Source: an uncultured Lachnospiraceae bacterium (GTDB taxonomy: Bacteria > Bacillota > Clostridia > Lachnospirales > Lachnospiraceae). From it: a stretch of DNA of 55,462 nt. Positions within the stretch are counted from its first letter, which is position 1. Each line of letters begins with the position of its first letter. Of this stretch, positions 7,275 to 15,126 are shown piece after piece. The stretch is taken from positions 1 to 55,462 of the forward strand of contig CANCYO010000013.1 in the NCBI GenBank assembly GCA_947382415.1, given 5' to 3'. The position numbers and the translations under genes are program-made. Below the pieces are notes generated by a model. The model worked only from the letters and a program-made list of their open reading frames with translations, searched no databases and was not told the origin of the DNA.

Positions 7275-7763
7275 CTAAATAACGCTCTCAGCCCTGCCCA
7301 CCGCGCGGATGACATAATCCCCCGTCTCAGGATAAAAAATAACCGTGCGGCCATAATTCTTACCCGTGTCCTGAGCAACAATCGGAATCCCCAACGCCCT
7401 CAACGCCTTTATGGAGGCCTCCGCATTGCGCTGTCCTACCTGCACCAGGTCAGACTTTCCCTGAAAGGAGAACATAGTAGCCCCGCCTGCAATCTTAGCC
7501 GTCATACGCGCTCTGACCGCTCCGCGCTTCTCCATCTGGCGAACCAGTTCCACAATACCCGTATCCGCAAATTTGGCAATATTCTGCCCTGCGTTTCTGA
7601 TAGCCGTACTGTCAGGAAGCATAATATGTGCCAGACCGCCGATTTTTGTTATTGGATCACGAATGGCGATTCCTATACAGGAACCAAGCCCCAGAGTCGT
7701 CAACCCGTCCGGGCTTACACAGGTTTTCAAATCTGCCATTCCCACTTTAATAATTTCACTCAT
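7275..7763 (-). CDS. cheD: Chemoreceptor glutamine deamidase CheD
   Basis: CheD deamidates specific glutamines in methyl-accepting chemoreceptors and, with CheC, forms an adaptation loop. The 162-residue product has the catalytic cysteine C29 in GLGSCIG, the histidine H46 in LAHIMLP and the conserved GGATMF segment with its threonine. It follows cheC by 19 nt and precedes sigD through one small gene, the same order as Bacillus subtilis cheC-cheD-sigD. A GGTGATGAGGG purine tract precedes the ATG. Confidence 0.95.
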   Translation of the reverse strand: MSEIIKVGMADLKTCVSPDGLTTLGLGSCIGIAIRDPITKIGGLAHIMLPDSTAIRNAGQNIAKFADTGIVELVRQMEKRGAVRARMTAKIAGGATMFSFQGKSDLVQVGQRNAEASIKALRALGIPIVAQDTGKNYGRTVIFYPETGDYVIRAVGRAESVI

Positions 7764-7782
7764 CCCTCATCACCCTCTAAAC

Positions 7783-8406
7783 TCAGTCTATAGACATTCC
7801 CAGTGAACCGAGAATCTTTCCATAAGAATTCAAGTCAGGTATAAGGATAAAGTATCCGTCAATCTCTACCTCATCAAAAAATTGCGACTGAATCAGGAGG
7901 ATATTGTCCCCCATGATCCCAAACTCAATGGCAGGAACACTCAGAATCGCACCGGCCATATCCACCGCCAGCTCCGGCGGCGTGGGAAATATTTTAAGAT
8001 TGGTCATGGCCGACAGAGAATTCAGATAAGCACCGGTGATAATATTGCCCACCTCCATCATGGCAGAGAGCTCCATTTCCGTAAACGCGCCTTCTCCCGG
8101 CATCATTCCCATCATCAGTTTGCCCAGAAGATGCCTTGCGCTGGCCTGTTCCATGAGGAACATCATGCTGCCGGTAATATCTCCTTCAACGCCCAGATAT
8201 ACCCCGGCCATGATCTGCTCCTCGCCGCCCATCACAGCTCCCACATCCTTAAATTCCAAAAGCTGAATCTGAGGGACTCTCATGTCCACCTTACAGCCCA
8301 ACATCTGAGACAGCGCCGTCATGGCGTTGCCGGCTCCGATATTCCCCAGCTCTCTCAGCACATCCACATAAGTCTCAGATACCTTCTGAAGACTGATATC
8401 GCTCAT
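7783..8406 (-). CDS. cheC: CheY-P phosphatase CheC
   Basis: CheC dephosphorylates CheY-P and binds CheD, which increases its activity. The 207-residue protein shows both pseudo-symmetrical active-site helices of the CheC/FliY/CheX family: E19-x-x-N22 in RELGNIGAGNA and a second Glu-x-x-Asn in MMEVGNIITGAYLN near residue 118. Two intact sites suggest it is catalytically active. AAGGAG precedes the ATG. It lies 21 nt downstream of cheW. Confidence 0.95.
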   Translation of the reverse strand: MSDISLQKVSETYVDVLRELGNIGAGNAMTALSQMLGCKVDMRVPQIQLLEFKDVGAVMGGEEQIMAGVYLGVEGDITGSMMFLMEQASARHLLGKLMMGMMPGEGAFTEMELSAMMEVGNIITGAYLNSLSAMTNLKIFPTPPELAVDMAGAILSVPAIEFGIMGDNILLIQSQFFDEVEIDGYFILIPDLNSYGKILGSLGMSID

Positions 8407-8427
8407 ATTGATCTCCTTCTAACTACT

Positions 8428-8922
8428 TTATGCATTTTCCTCGATTGTGATTGCATTCAGATCCAACAGCGAAATAAGCTCGCCGCCGTTCTTGCCAATA
8501 CCGTTGATAAAGCTTGCCGCATTGTCTTTCACTTCATGGGAAGCCTTCTCGATATCGCTGTCTGCCAGAGTGACTACCTCGCGGACCTCATCCACAACAA
8601 TGCCGAGATTCCCCACAGCCTCACTCTTCAAAATGATGATTCTGGTAGCCCTTGTGTACTCGTCCGCAGGAAGACCCATTTTCAGACGAATGCTGACCAC
8701 GGGAACCACCTCTCCGCGGAGATTGATCACACCCTTTAAATAAGCGGGTACTTTGGGAACCCTGGTGATATTCTGCATTCTTACAATATTGTCAATATAG
8801 CGGATATCTATGCCATACTGTTCTTCCCCCAGACGGATGACTATAAACTGAAAACGCTCCTCTGTGTGTCCTCCGGCCTCATTCGCTTTTGCGACTTCAT
8901 TTTTGATGCTCAGCTGATCCAT
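8428..8922 (-). CDS. cheW: Chemotaxis coupling protein CheW
   Basis: CheW links the CheA kinase to membrane chemoreceptors in the signalling array. The 164-residue product is a single CheW domain (about 24-155) with the typical FIVIRLGEEQYGIDI opening and LKGVINLRGEVVPVV core that forms the receptor and CheA-P5 contact surfaces. A short N-terminal extension precedes the domain. It lies 18 nt after cheA with AAGGAG ahead of the ATG, and is followed by cheC and cheD. Confidence 0.96.
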   Translation of the reverse strand: MDQLSIKNEVAKANEAGGHTEERFQFIVIRLGEEQYGIDIRYIDNIVRMQNITRVPKVPAYLKGVINLRGEVVPVVSIRLKMGLPADEYTRATRIIILKSEAVGNLGIVVDEVREVVTLADSDIEKASHEVKDNAASFINGIGKNGGELISLLDLNAITIEENA

Positions 8923-8940
8923 ATGTATGCTTCTCCTTCC

Positions 8941-11034
8941 TTACAGTAACGCATTGGCATCCAGAATCAATGCCACCTCGCCGTCGCCCAGAATAGTTGC
9001 GCCGCTGATAAACTTGCATTGTTTAATGTAAGCGCCCAGAGACTTGATAACGATTTCCTGCTGACCCAGCAGTTCATCCACAACCAACCCTGCCATTTTA
9101 TCGCCTTTTTTAACGATGACCACGATCAGCCCCTCTTCCTCGTCCTTACTGCTCTCAATATCAAGCAGATGATTCATGCGGATCAGAGGAATGACCGTCC
9201 CGCGCAGATTGATCACTTCTTTATTTTCTACCAGTTTGATATCTGTAGGAAGAATATCTTCAATAGCCTGAATGGTTCCCAGTGATATGGCATATTTCTC
9301 GTCCCCAACCACTACCATCAGCGCCTGAATGATAGCCAGTGTCAGCGGAAGCCTGATGGTCCAGGTACTTCCCTCTCCCAGCTTGGATTTCACCTCAACC
9401 TCGCCGGAGAGCGACTCGATCTTGGATTTCACAACATCCAGTCCAACGCCGCGTCCTGACACGTCCGTCACCTTCTTGGCGGTGGAAAAGCTGGGCAGGA
9501 ACAGAAGATTGATGATCTCCTTCTCGCTCATATTGACTGCCTGCTCAGGCGTGATGCTTCCTCTCTCTATCGCCTTGGCCTTCACAGCCTCAACATCGAT
9601 ACCGTTGCCGTCGTCGCGCACCTCGATCACGACATTATTGCCGTCCTGATAAGCGTCCAGGAAAATGGATCCTACCGGAGACTTTCCTCTCTGGATACGC
9701 AGCTCAGCATCCTCCAGTCCATGGTCTGCCGAATTGCGCAGCAAATGCATCAGCGGATCGCCGATCTCATCCACCACGGTGCGGTCCAGCTCCGTCTCTT
9801 CACCGGTCATGTACAGTTCCATCTTCTTGTTCAAGGTCTTGGACAGGTCACGGATCATGCGGGGGAACTTATTCACAACACTCTCGATAGGCACCATTCT
9901 GACCTTCATCACAGACTCGTGAAGATTGGTGGTGACACTCTCCAGATACTCCACCTGCTCATTGAAACCGGAATTGGTATTCTGCTCCTGTCCGGAGGCA
10001 GACACCAGTGAATTCTTGGCGATGATCAACTCGCTCACAAGATTCATCAGCACATCCAGCTTCTCGATATCCACACGCACCGTGCGGTTCACTACCGGCT
10101 TGCCGGTAGCCGGCTTTTTATCATTGGGTTTTGCCGCCGAAGAAGCCGCCTGGGGCTTTTCTTCCACCACTGCAGGGGCCTTGGTCTGTGCAGTCTCGGC
10201 TGTGGGAGCCGCAGAAACTGCCGGTTCGTCCATGGGCCTGTAATTCCTGGTCTCCTCAAGCACCAGGGCCGCGCCCACGGTACTCTCGATCTCGGACACA
10301 TCTTCCGCCGCCCGGATCAGCTCATCCAGCTCTGCGTCCGTCACCACGATCAGCGTAAAATCCTTGTCAAACTTTTCATCCTCGACATCCTGTGCGCTGG
10401 GGTTGGAGACGATGATCTCACCCTTCTCCTCCACGGCTTTGAACACCAGAAATGCTCTTGCCGCCTTCAGTATACAGCTCTCCTGCACAGTCACCGTCAG
10501 CCCGTAGGCCTTCTTGCCCGCTTTCTCAGCCTCCTTGATCACATGGATCTGGGAGTCGTCCAGCACGATGTCATTCCATTTTCTGTCACTGCCGGCACTC
10601 TCGGATGCAGCGGTGCTCTTCGCAGCCGGAGCGGATGCATCCACCTTGCCCCCGGCCTTTAAAATATCGCCCAGCAGCTTGATCAGAGGCTCATTGTCAT
10701 TCGTCCCCTCATCTGCCGTCGCCTGAATATTATTGGTATATTCCTCAAGAGCGTCCAGACACTGAAAGAGCACGTCGATCAGCTCAGGCTGCACTTTGAT
10801 ATTGCCGTTTCTCACCTCGGAAAACACATTTTCCATATCATGAGTCAGGGTCTGCATTCTCTTATACCCCATGGTACCGGCCATACCTTTCATGGAATGG
10901 GCAGCACGGAAAATCTCATTGATGGTGTCCATGTTCTCCGAATCTGCCTCCAGCTCCAGAATCTGCGTGTTCAGATTCTGCAAATGCTCCTTGGCCTCAT
11001 CCAAGAAAATTTCAAGATATTGACTTACGTCCAT
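8941..11034 (-). CDS. cheA: Chemotaxis histidine kinase CheA
   Basis: CheA autophosphorylates in response to receptors and passes phosphate to CheY and CheB. Domains of the 697-residue protein: P1 Hpt with H46 in FRAAHSMKGMAG; P2 response-regulator docking (about 145-270); a Pro/Ala-rich linker; P3 dimerisation with VDIEKLDVLMNLVSEL; P4 ATPase with N box HLLRNSADHG and G boxes EVRDDGNGID and SGRGVGLDVV; P5 CheW-like C-terminus. The frame runs upstream to 11088, but GGAGG lies 5 nt before the ATG at 11034 (MDVSQYLEIF), the family-like start. It follows cheB after an 86-nt gap containing a 7-bp hairpin. Confidence 0.97.
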   Translation of the reverse strand: MDVSQYLEIFLDEAKEHLQNLNTQILELEADSENMDTINEIFRAAHSMKGMAGTMGYKRMQTLTHDMENVFSEVRNGNIKVQPELIDVLFQCLDALEEYTNNIQATADEGTNDNEPLIKLLGDILKAGGKVDASAPAAKSTAASESAGSDRKWNDIVLDDSQIHVIKEAEKAGKKAYGLTVTVQESCILKAARAFLVFKAVEEKGEIIVSNPSAQDVEDEKFDKDFTLIVVTDAELDELIRAAEDVSEIESTVGAALVLEETRNYRPMDEPAVSAAPTAETAQTKAPAVVEEKPQAASSAAKPNDKKPATGKPVVNRTVRVDIEKLDVLMNLVSELIIAKNSLVSASGQEQNTNSGFNEQVEYLESVTTNLHESVMKVRMVPIESVVNKFPRMIRDLSKTLNKKMELYMTGEETELDRTVVDEIGDPLMHLLRNSADHGLEDAELRIQRGKSPVGSIFLDAYQDGNNVVIEVRDDGNGIDVEAVKAKAIERGSITPEQAVNMSEKEIINLLFLPSFSTAKKVTDVSGRGVGLDVVKSKIESLSGEVEVKSKLGEGSTWTIRLPLTLAIIQALMVVVGDEKYAISLGTIQAIEDILPTDIKLVENKEVINLRGTVIPLIRMNHLLDIESSKDEEEGLIVVIVKKGDKMAGLVVDELLGQQEIVIKSLGAYIKQCKFISGATILGDGEVALILDANALL

Positions 11035-11072
11035 ACTCTCCTCCATTCTGCCGCAAACGGCTCTCTCAGTCT

Positions 11073-11089
11073 CTTGACACTCTGTCAAG
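11073..11089 (-). other. Short hairpin in the cheB-cheA gap
   Basis: CTTGACA and TGTCAAG form a perfect 7-bp inverted repeat with a 3-nt loop, 38 nt before the cheA start codon. There is no T run, so it is not a terminator; it may affect mRNA processing or cheA translation, or act as a protein site. Confidence 0.5.
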
Positions 11090-11120
11090 TTCTATATGAT
11101 ACAGCAATGGCCACACAGCT

Positions 11121-12212
11121 TCAAAAAAACCGGGCGCCTGTACACTGAACGATCTTTTTGGCAATCTCCTCCAGTGGAAGCTCCGCGTCGGCCAGACCCG
11201 CCGCCACAACGCTTTTGGGCATACCGTACACAGTGCAGGTTTCCTTGTTCTGCGCGATCACATAGGTATCCTTGGCCTTGCGAAGGGAACGTATACCCGC
11301 CGCACCGTCGGCTCCCATACCGGTCATCACCGCACAGATGATATGGTCAAATTTACTGTCGGCAAGAGATTCGTACATATAATTGGCACTGGGCTTAACG
11401 CCCTCTCTGGGAGGCTCATCCGTATAGCGGATCACATGTCTGCCCGCGCCCGAACAGCTCACTGTCATATGCTGTCCGCCCATGGCAACATATACCGTAC
11501 CTTTCCGGATTTCCTCGCCGTCAACAGCCTCCTTCACAGGCACATTGCTCAGTTCATTCAGCCGCTCTGCCAAAGACGCGGTAAATCCCCTGGGCATATG
11601 CTGTACCAGAAGCACCGGCGCATCCAGATCCTTGGGCAGATATGGTATCACCGACTGCAGGGCTCTGGGGCCTCCCGTAGAGCTTGCAATGGCCACAATT
11701 TTGGAACCCGGGCCGCTGTCCGAACGTGCCCGAAGGCTCTGATCTCCCCCTGCTATCTGCGTCTGTCCGGTTTCTTTCTGTGTGTTAAAATCAGGATATG
11801 CGCCGTCCGATACCACTTCCAGAATCCGCAGAAACTCCTGGCGAAACTGTGCTTTATCCGATCTGGGACCGGGCTTTTGCAGAAAGTCCAGCGCGCCCAG
11901 AGTCAGGGCGTCCATGGTGGTCTTTGCACCTTCATATGTATGACTGCTCACCACCATAACCCTTGCGGCTATTTTATTTTTGCGCAGTTCCCGAAGCAGC
12001 TGCAAGCCATCCATCATCGGCATGCTCACATCCATGACTACGGCATCATAGGACTTTTTTTGCAGAAGCTCCAATGCCTCCACACCGTTCATGGCAATGT
12101 CGGCCACCTCAAATCTCTTGTCACTGCTTATTATATCACAAAACAGGCTTCTCATAAGTGCAGAGTCATCTACGACGAGAACTTTTTTTGTACCGCTTGT
12201 TCGCTTCATCAT
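11121..12212 (-). CDS. cheB: Chemoreceptor methylesterase/deamidase CheB
   Basis: CheB removes methyl groups from chemoreceptors when phosphorylated by CheA. The 363-residue product has an N-terminal receiver domain (VLVVDDSALMR, phospho-acceptor D61 in MDVSMPMMDG) and a C-terminal methylesterase domain with the catalytic serine in IASSTGGPRA, the histidine in LVQHMPRGFT and the aspartate in MTGMGADG. The frame runs upstream to 12344 into the PilZ gene, but the ATG at 12212 has AGAGG five bases ahead and yields a normal length. CheR, which adds the methyl groups, is not in the window. Confidence 0.96.
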   Translation of the reverse strand: MMKRTSGTKKVLVVDDSALMRSLFCDIISSDKRFEVADIAMNGVEALELLQKKSYDAVVMDVSMPMMDGLQLLRELRKNKIAARVMVVSSHTYEGAKTTMDALTLGALDFLQKPGPRSDKAQFRQEFLRILEVVSDGAYPDFNTQKETGQTQIAGGDQSLRARSDSGPGSKIVAIASSTGGPRALQSVIPYLPKDLDAPVLLVQHMPRGFTASLAERLNELSNVPVKEAVDGEEIRKGTVYVAMGGQHMTVSCSGAGRHVIRYTDEPPREGVKPSANYMYESLADSKFDHIICAVMTGMGADGAAGIRSLRKAKDTYVIAQNKETCTVYGMPKSVVAAGLADAELPLEEIAKKIVQCTGARFF

Positions 12213-12237
12213 ATCATCCTCTTTTTCTCTCTTCTCA

Positions 12238-12960
12238 CTATACTCTGTCTTTTTTGCGGCTTCTGCGTTCTTCCTCAAAGATAAACCGTATGATCTCCTC
12301 CCGGGTCTCCACATCCATATTATAATACTGCACCCGGTGTTCATAGACTCCGGGACGGTTCTCCAGTTCGCTCACCGCCAGCACTTTGCCGATGATCTCA
12401 TATTTTTTGATTTCTTTTCCCTTCAAGAGGTGGTAACTGCAATAGATCATACTTCCTGTCTCGTATTTCTGTCCGGACATAAAACGCAGCCCGCCGCCGC
12501 TGATATCCACGATAACGCTCCGGCGCAAAGGAAGTCCCGGCTGCAACATGGAAGGCGCTTTGCTCTCCAGCGCCTGCAGTTCCTCCTCCTCCAGGCTTCT
12601 TGCACACATCTCCAGCGCACAGCTGAAACGATAATATTCCCGGCGCTGATACTTTCTCAGATTGCTGGAAAGCTCCACCCGCAGTATGTAAATATTATTG
12701 CTCTTGTATCTGTCCACAATGCGCGCGAAGCATTGATACAGTCCCGTCTCTCCATAGAATACCAGATCATACTCGCTGTCCACCGGGAGCAGGATCAGCT
12801 TCGTCTGCTCCTGAGGCATGGTGATCTCCATCGTGTCCTCAGATAATATCTCATGTACCGTACTGTAATAGACTTTTTGATTCTCATCCTCCGAAATTCT
12901 GCTGCGTTCCACCGCCCTCAGCTCAATTCTGTCCCCCAAAGAAATAAATCTCGATAGCAT
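12238..12960 (-). CDS. PilZ-domain c-di-GMP receptor, YpfA/YcgR-like flagellar brake
   Basis: The 240-residue protein has an N-terminal YcgR-like domain (about 1-105) and a C-terminal PilZ domain with both c-di-GMP binding signatures: RREYYR (RxxxR) at about residues 107-112 and DISGGG (D/NxSxxG) at about 152-157. Homologues such as Bacillus YpfA and enterobacterial YcgR slow flagella by contacting MotA or the rotor when c-di-GMP is high. It lies 15 nt after flhG and 25 nt before cheB, with GGGGGAGG upstream of the ATG. In Bacillus ypfA is not part of the fla/che operon, so this is an insertion that ties c-di-GMP sensing to the operon. Confidence 0.88.
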   Translation of the reverse strand: MLSRFISLGDRIELRAVERSRISEDENQKVYYSTVHEILSEDTMEITMPQEQTKLILLPVDSEYDLVFYGETGLYQCFARIVDRYKSNNIYILRVELSSNLRKYQRREYYRFSCALEMCARSLEEEELQALESKAPSMLQPGLPLRRSVIVDISGGGLRFMSGQKYETGSMIYCSYHLLKGKEIKKYEIIGKVLAVSELENRPGVYEHRVQYYNMDVETREEIIRFIFEEERRSRKKDRV

Positions 12961-12975
12961 GTTCTGCCTCCCCCA

Positions 12976-13845
12976 TTAAATTCTTGAAATGATATGTGAA
13001 AAAAACGCTGCCATGCCACGCTTAGGCTGACGCTGTTCTTCCTCCTTATCTAACAGCCTGCGGGCAATGCGCTCGTAGGCCTGAGCAGATCTGGCCCCCG
13101 GATTCTGCAGGGAAATGGGGGTCTGCTGCATCACAGCCTGCGCCAGCAGTGTATCCTGAGGGATGCTGCCCAGATAAGTCATGGGAATCTTCAAATATCT
13201 GGTCACTACAGTATTCAGCTTGTTGAACAGTAATTCCCCTTCCGCTTCCTTTCCCACACGATTGGCCAGCATTTTTACCTTTGTATCTGTCTCCTGAAAG
13301 CGCGGATGGCGGTACAATGCCTTCAGCAGTGAATAGGAATCCGTGATTGAGGTAGGTTCCGGCGTGGTCACCAACAGGATTTCTCCGCTGGCCACCAGAA
13401 ATTCCAGCACCGCGTCCGAGATGCCCGCACCGGTATCCACCACAATGATATCCGCGATGGCATCCAGCTCCGTCAGATTCTGAATAATATAGTCCAGATA
13501 ATCCCTGCTGAGATTCGACATACCCGCAATCCCTGAGCCGCCGGAGATAAATCCCACGTCCAAAGGTCCCCAGGTGATGATATCCTGAATATTTTTTCCC
13601 TGATAGATCAGATCAAAAAGATTGTGCTTCGGAACCGCCCCAAACATGATCTCAATATTGGCAAGCCCAAAATCGGCGTCCAGAATAATCACACGCTTCC
13701 CAAATTTGCGAAACCAGATGGCCAGATTGATAGCCGTGTTGGACTTGCCCACACCACCCTTGCCGCTGGTGACCGTGATCACTCTGGCCAGGGGACGGGA
13801 CTGTCGGTTTGCCTTTATGATTCGTAATTGTTCTGCCTGATCCAT
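12976..13845 (-). CDS. flhG: MinD-like ATPase FlhG (YlxH), flagellar number control
   Basis: FlhG is a membrane-associating MinD-type ATPase that limits flagellar number and stimulates the FlhF GTPase. The 289-residue product begins MDQAEQLRII, the DQAxxLR motif known to activate FlhF, then carries the deviant Walker A TSGKGGVGKSN (about 27-37), ILDADFGLANIE and the VDTGAGIS switch. A basic/hydrophobic C-terminal helix (MAAFFSHIISRI) may act as the membrane-targeting sequence. It follows flhF by 33 nt with AAGGAGG before the ATG. Confidence 0.94.
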   Translation of the reverse strand: MDQAEQLRIIKANRQSRPLARVITVTSGKGGVGKSNTAINLAIWFRKFGKRVIILDADFGLANIEIMFGAVPKHNLFDLIYQGKNIQDIITWGPLDVGFISGGSGIAGMSNLSRDYLDYIIQNLTELDAIADIIVVDTGAGISDAVLEFLVASGEILLVTTPEPTSITDSYSLLKALYRHPRFQETDTKVKMLANRVGKEAEGELLFNKLNTVVTRYLKIPMTYLGSIPQDTLLAQAVMQQTPISLQNPGARSAQAYERIARRLLDKEEEQRQPKRGMAAFFSHIISRI

Positions 13846-13878
13846 ATAAACGGCCTCCTTAACCGGCTCCCATACTCA

Positions 13879-15126
13879 TCAAGCTTTGCCTCCCAAAAGC
13901 TGCTTTACAGTTTTTTGCGGGTTGAATTTCTCGATGTCGTTTGGTACGTTTTGTCCGTAAGTAATGTACGCGATCGGCGTATCCGCGTGAAGCTTTAAGT
14001 TCAAAAGGTTCCCAAGCGTCGTAGTCTCATCAAGCTTGGTAAAAATCAGCTGATAATCCGCGATTTCCCTGTAATTGTCTGCGATCCTTAACAGATCCTT
14101 ATATTTTGTAGTTGCGCTCAGCACCAGAAAGACCTGAGTCCGTACTTTGTCTCCCAGTATCTCCAGATAGCTCTTCATCTGCTTGAGCTGTTCTTCATTC
14201 TGATGCGAATGACCTGCAGTATCCACAAAAATATAGTCGTAGTCCTTAAATGTTTCCACCGCAGCCTGAAATTCCTCCAAACTGTAAATCACCCGGAAAG
14301 GCACCTCGAGAATCTGCGCGTAGGTGCGAAGCTGTTCCGCCGCAGCAATGCGGTAAGTATCCGCGGTGAGCAGAACCGTTTTTTTCTTCTCCTCCACTGC
14401 AAAACTGCTGGCAAGCTTCGCTATCGTAGTAGTTTTACCCACGCCGGTAGGCCCGATGAAAAACACCACTCTGGGCCCCTTGTCTGCAGGCTGGATGCCG
14501 TCGGATTTGCCAAACTTTAAGATGATCTTCTGGTAAATGTTGGCGAGGATATAGTCAAAAGGAGTGTTGGGTTTTCTGTTTTTGTCCACATCCTCCAGAA
14601 TCTGATTGGCATATTTCTCCGCCACCTCATTCTCTATCATGGTATTGTATAAAAGACGGATAAACTTCTCCTGTTCGTCGTCCTTCTCCTGCTCCGGGCT
14701 TTTCTCGGCTGCCGCCTTATCGCCTTCCTCTCCGTTTTCCCGCTCCTCCAAAGCCCGTTCGCTCTTCTCCGCGGACTCGCTCTGTTTGAGCTGGCTCTCC
14801 AGAAGCGTCTGCAGACTGTCCAGCTTTTTCTCAATGCTGCTCTGATCGGTCAAAACGCCTTTGTCCGTACTCTTCTGGGTGTCGGCATCCATGCCTGAAG
14901 CCTTCGCTTCTGCGGTCTGCCCCGACTCTCTGCGCACAGGTTTTGCAGGCTCTCTCTCGTCCTCCAAAGCCACTGTCACCTCAATCTGTCTGGACTTGAA
15001 AGCAGCCAGAAGCCCCTTGGGTTTTACCTGCCGCACATTCATGATGACAATGCCTTCCCCAAGTTCCTTTTTTGCGGCCTCCACAGCCTCTTCTTCCGTT
15101 TTGCCAACAAATTTTTTAATTATCAT
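13879..15126 (-). CDS. flhF: SRP-type GTPase FlhF, flagellar placement
   Basis: FlhF is the third SRP-family GTPase and directs where flagella are assembled. The 415-residue protein has an N-terminal B domain of low conservation (MIIKKFVGKTEEEAVEAAK), a charged linker rich in Glu/Lys/Ser (about 70-155), then the NG GTPase: G1 IGPTGVGKTTTIAKLA, TADTYRIAAAEQLRTYA, G3 DTAGHS and G4 TKLDE. Its ATG overlaps the flhA stop by one base (TAATG), indicating translational coupling. FlhG lies immediately downstream. Confidence 0.96.
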   Translation of the reverse strand: MIIKKFVGKTEEEAVEAAKKELGEGIVIMNVRQVKPKGLLAAFKSRQIEVTVALEDEREPAKPVRRESGQTAEAKASGMDADTQKSTDKGVLTDQSSIEKKLDSLQTLLESQLKQSESAEKSERALEERENGEEGDKAAAEKSPEQEKDDEQEKFIRLLYNTMIENEVAEKYANQILEDVDKNRKPNTPFDYILANIYQKIILKFGKSDGIQPADKGPRVVFFIGPTGVGKTTTIAKLASSFAVEEKKKTVLLTADTYRIAAAEQLRTYAQILEVPFRVIYSLEEFQAAVETFKDYDYIFVDTAGHSHQNEEQLKQMKSYLEILGDKVRTQVFLVLSATTKYKDLLRIADNYREIADYQLIFTKLDETTTLGNLLNLKLHADTPIAYITYGQNVPNDIEKFNPQKTVKQLLGGKA

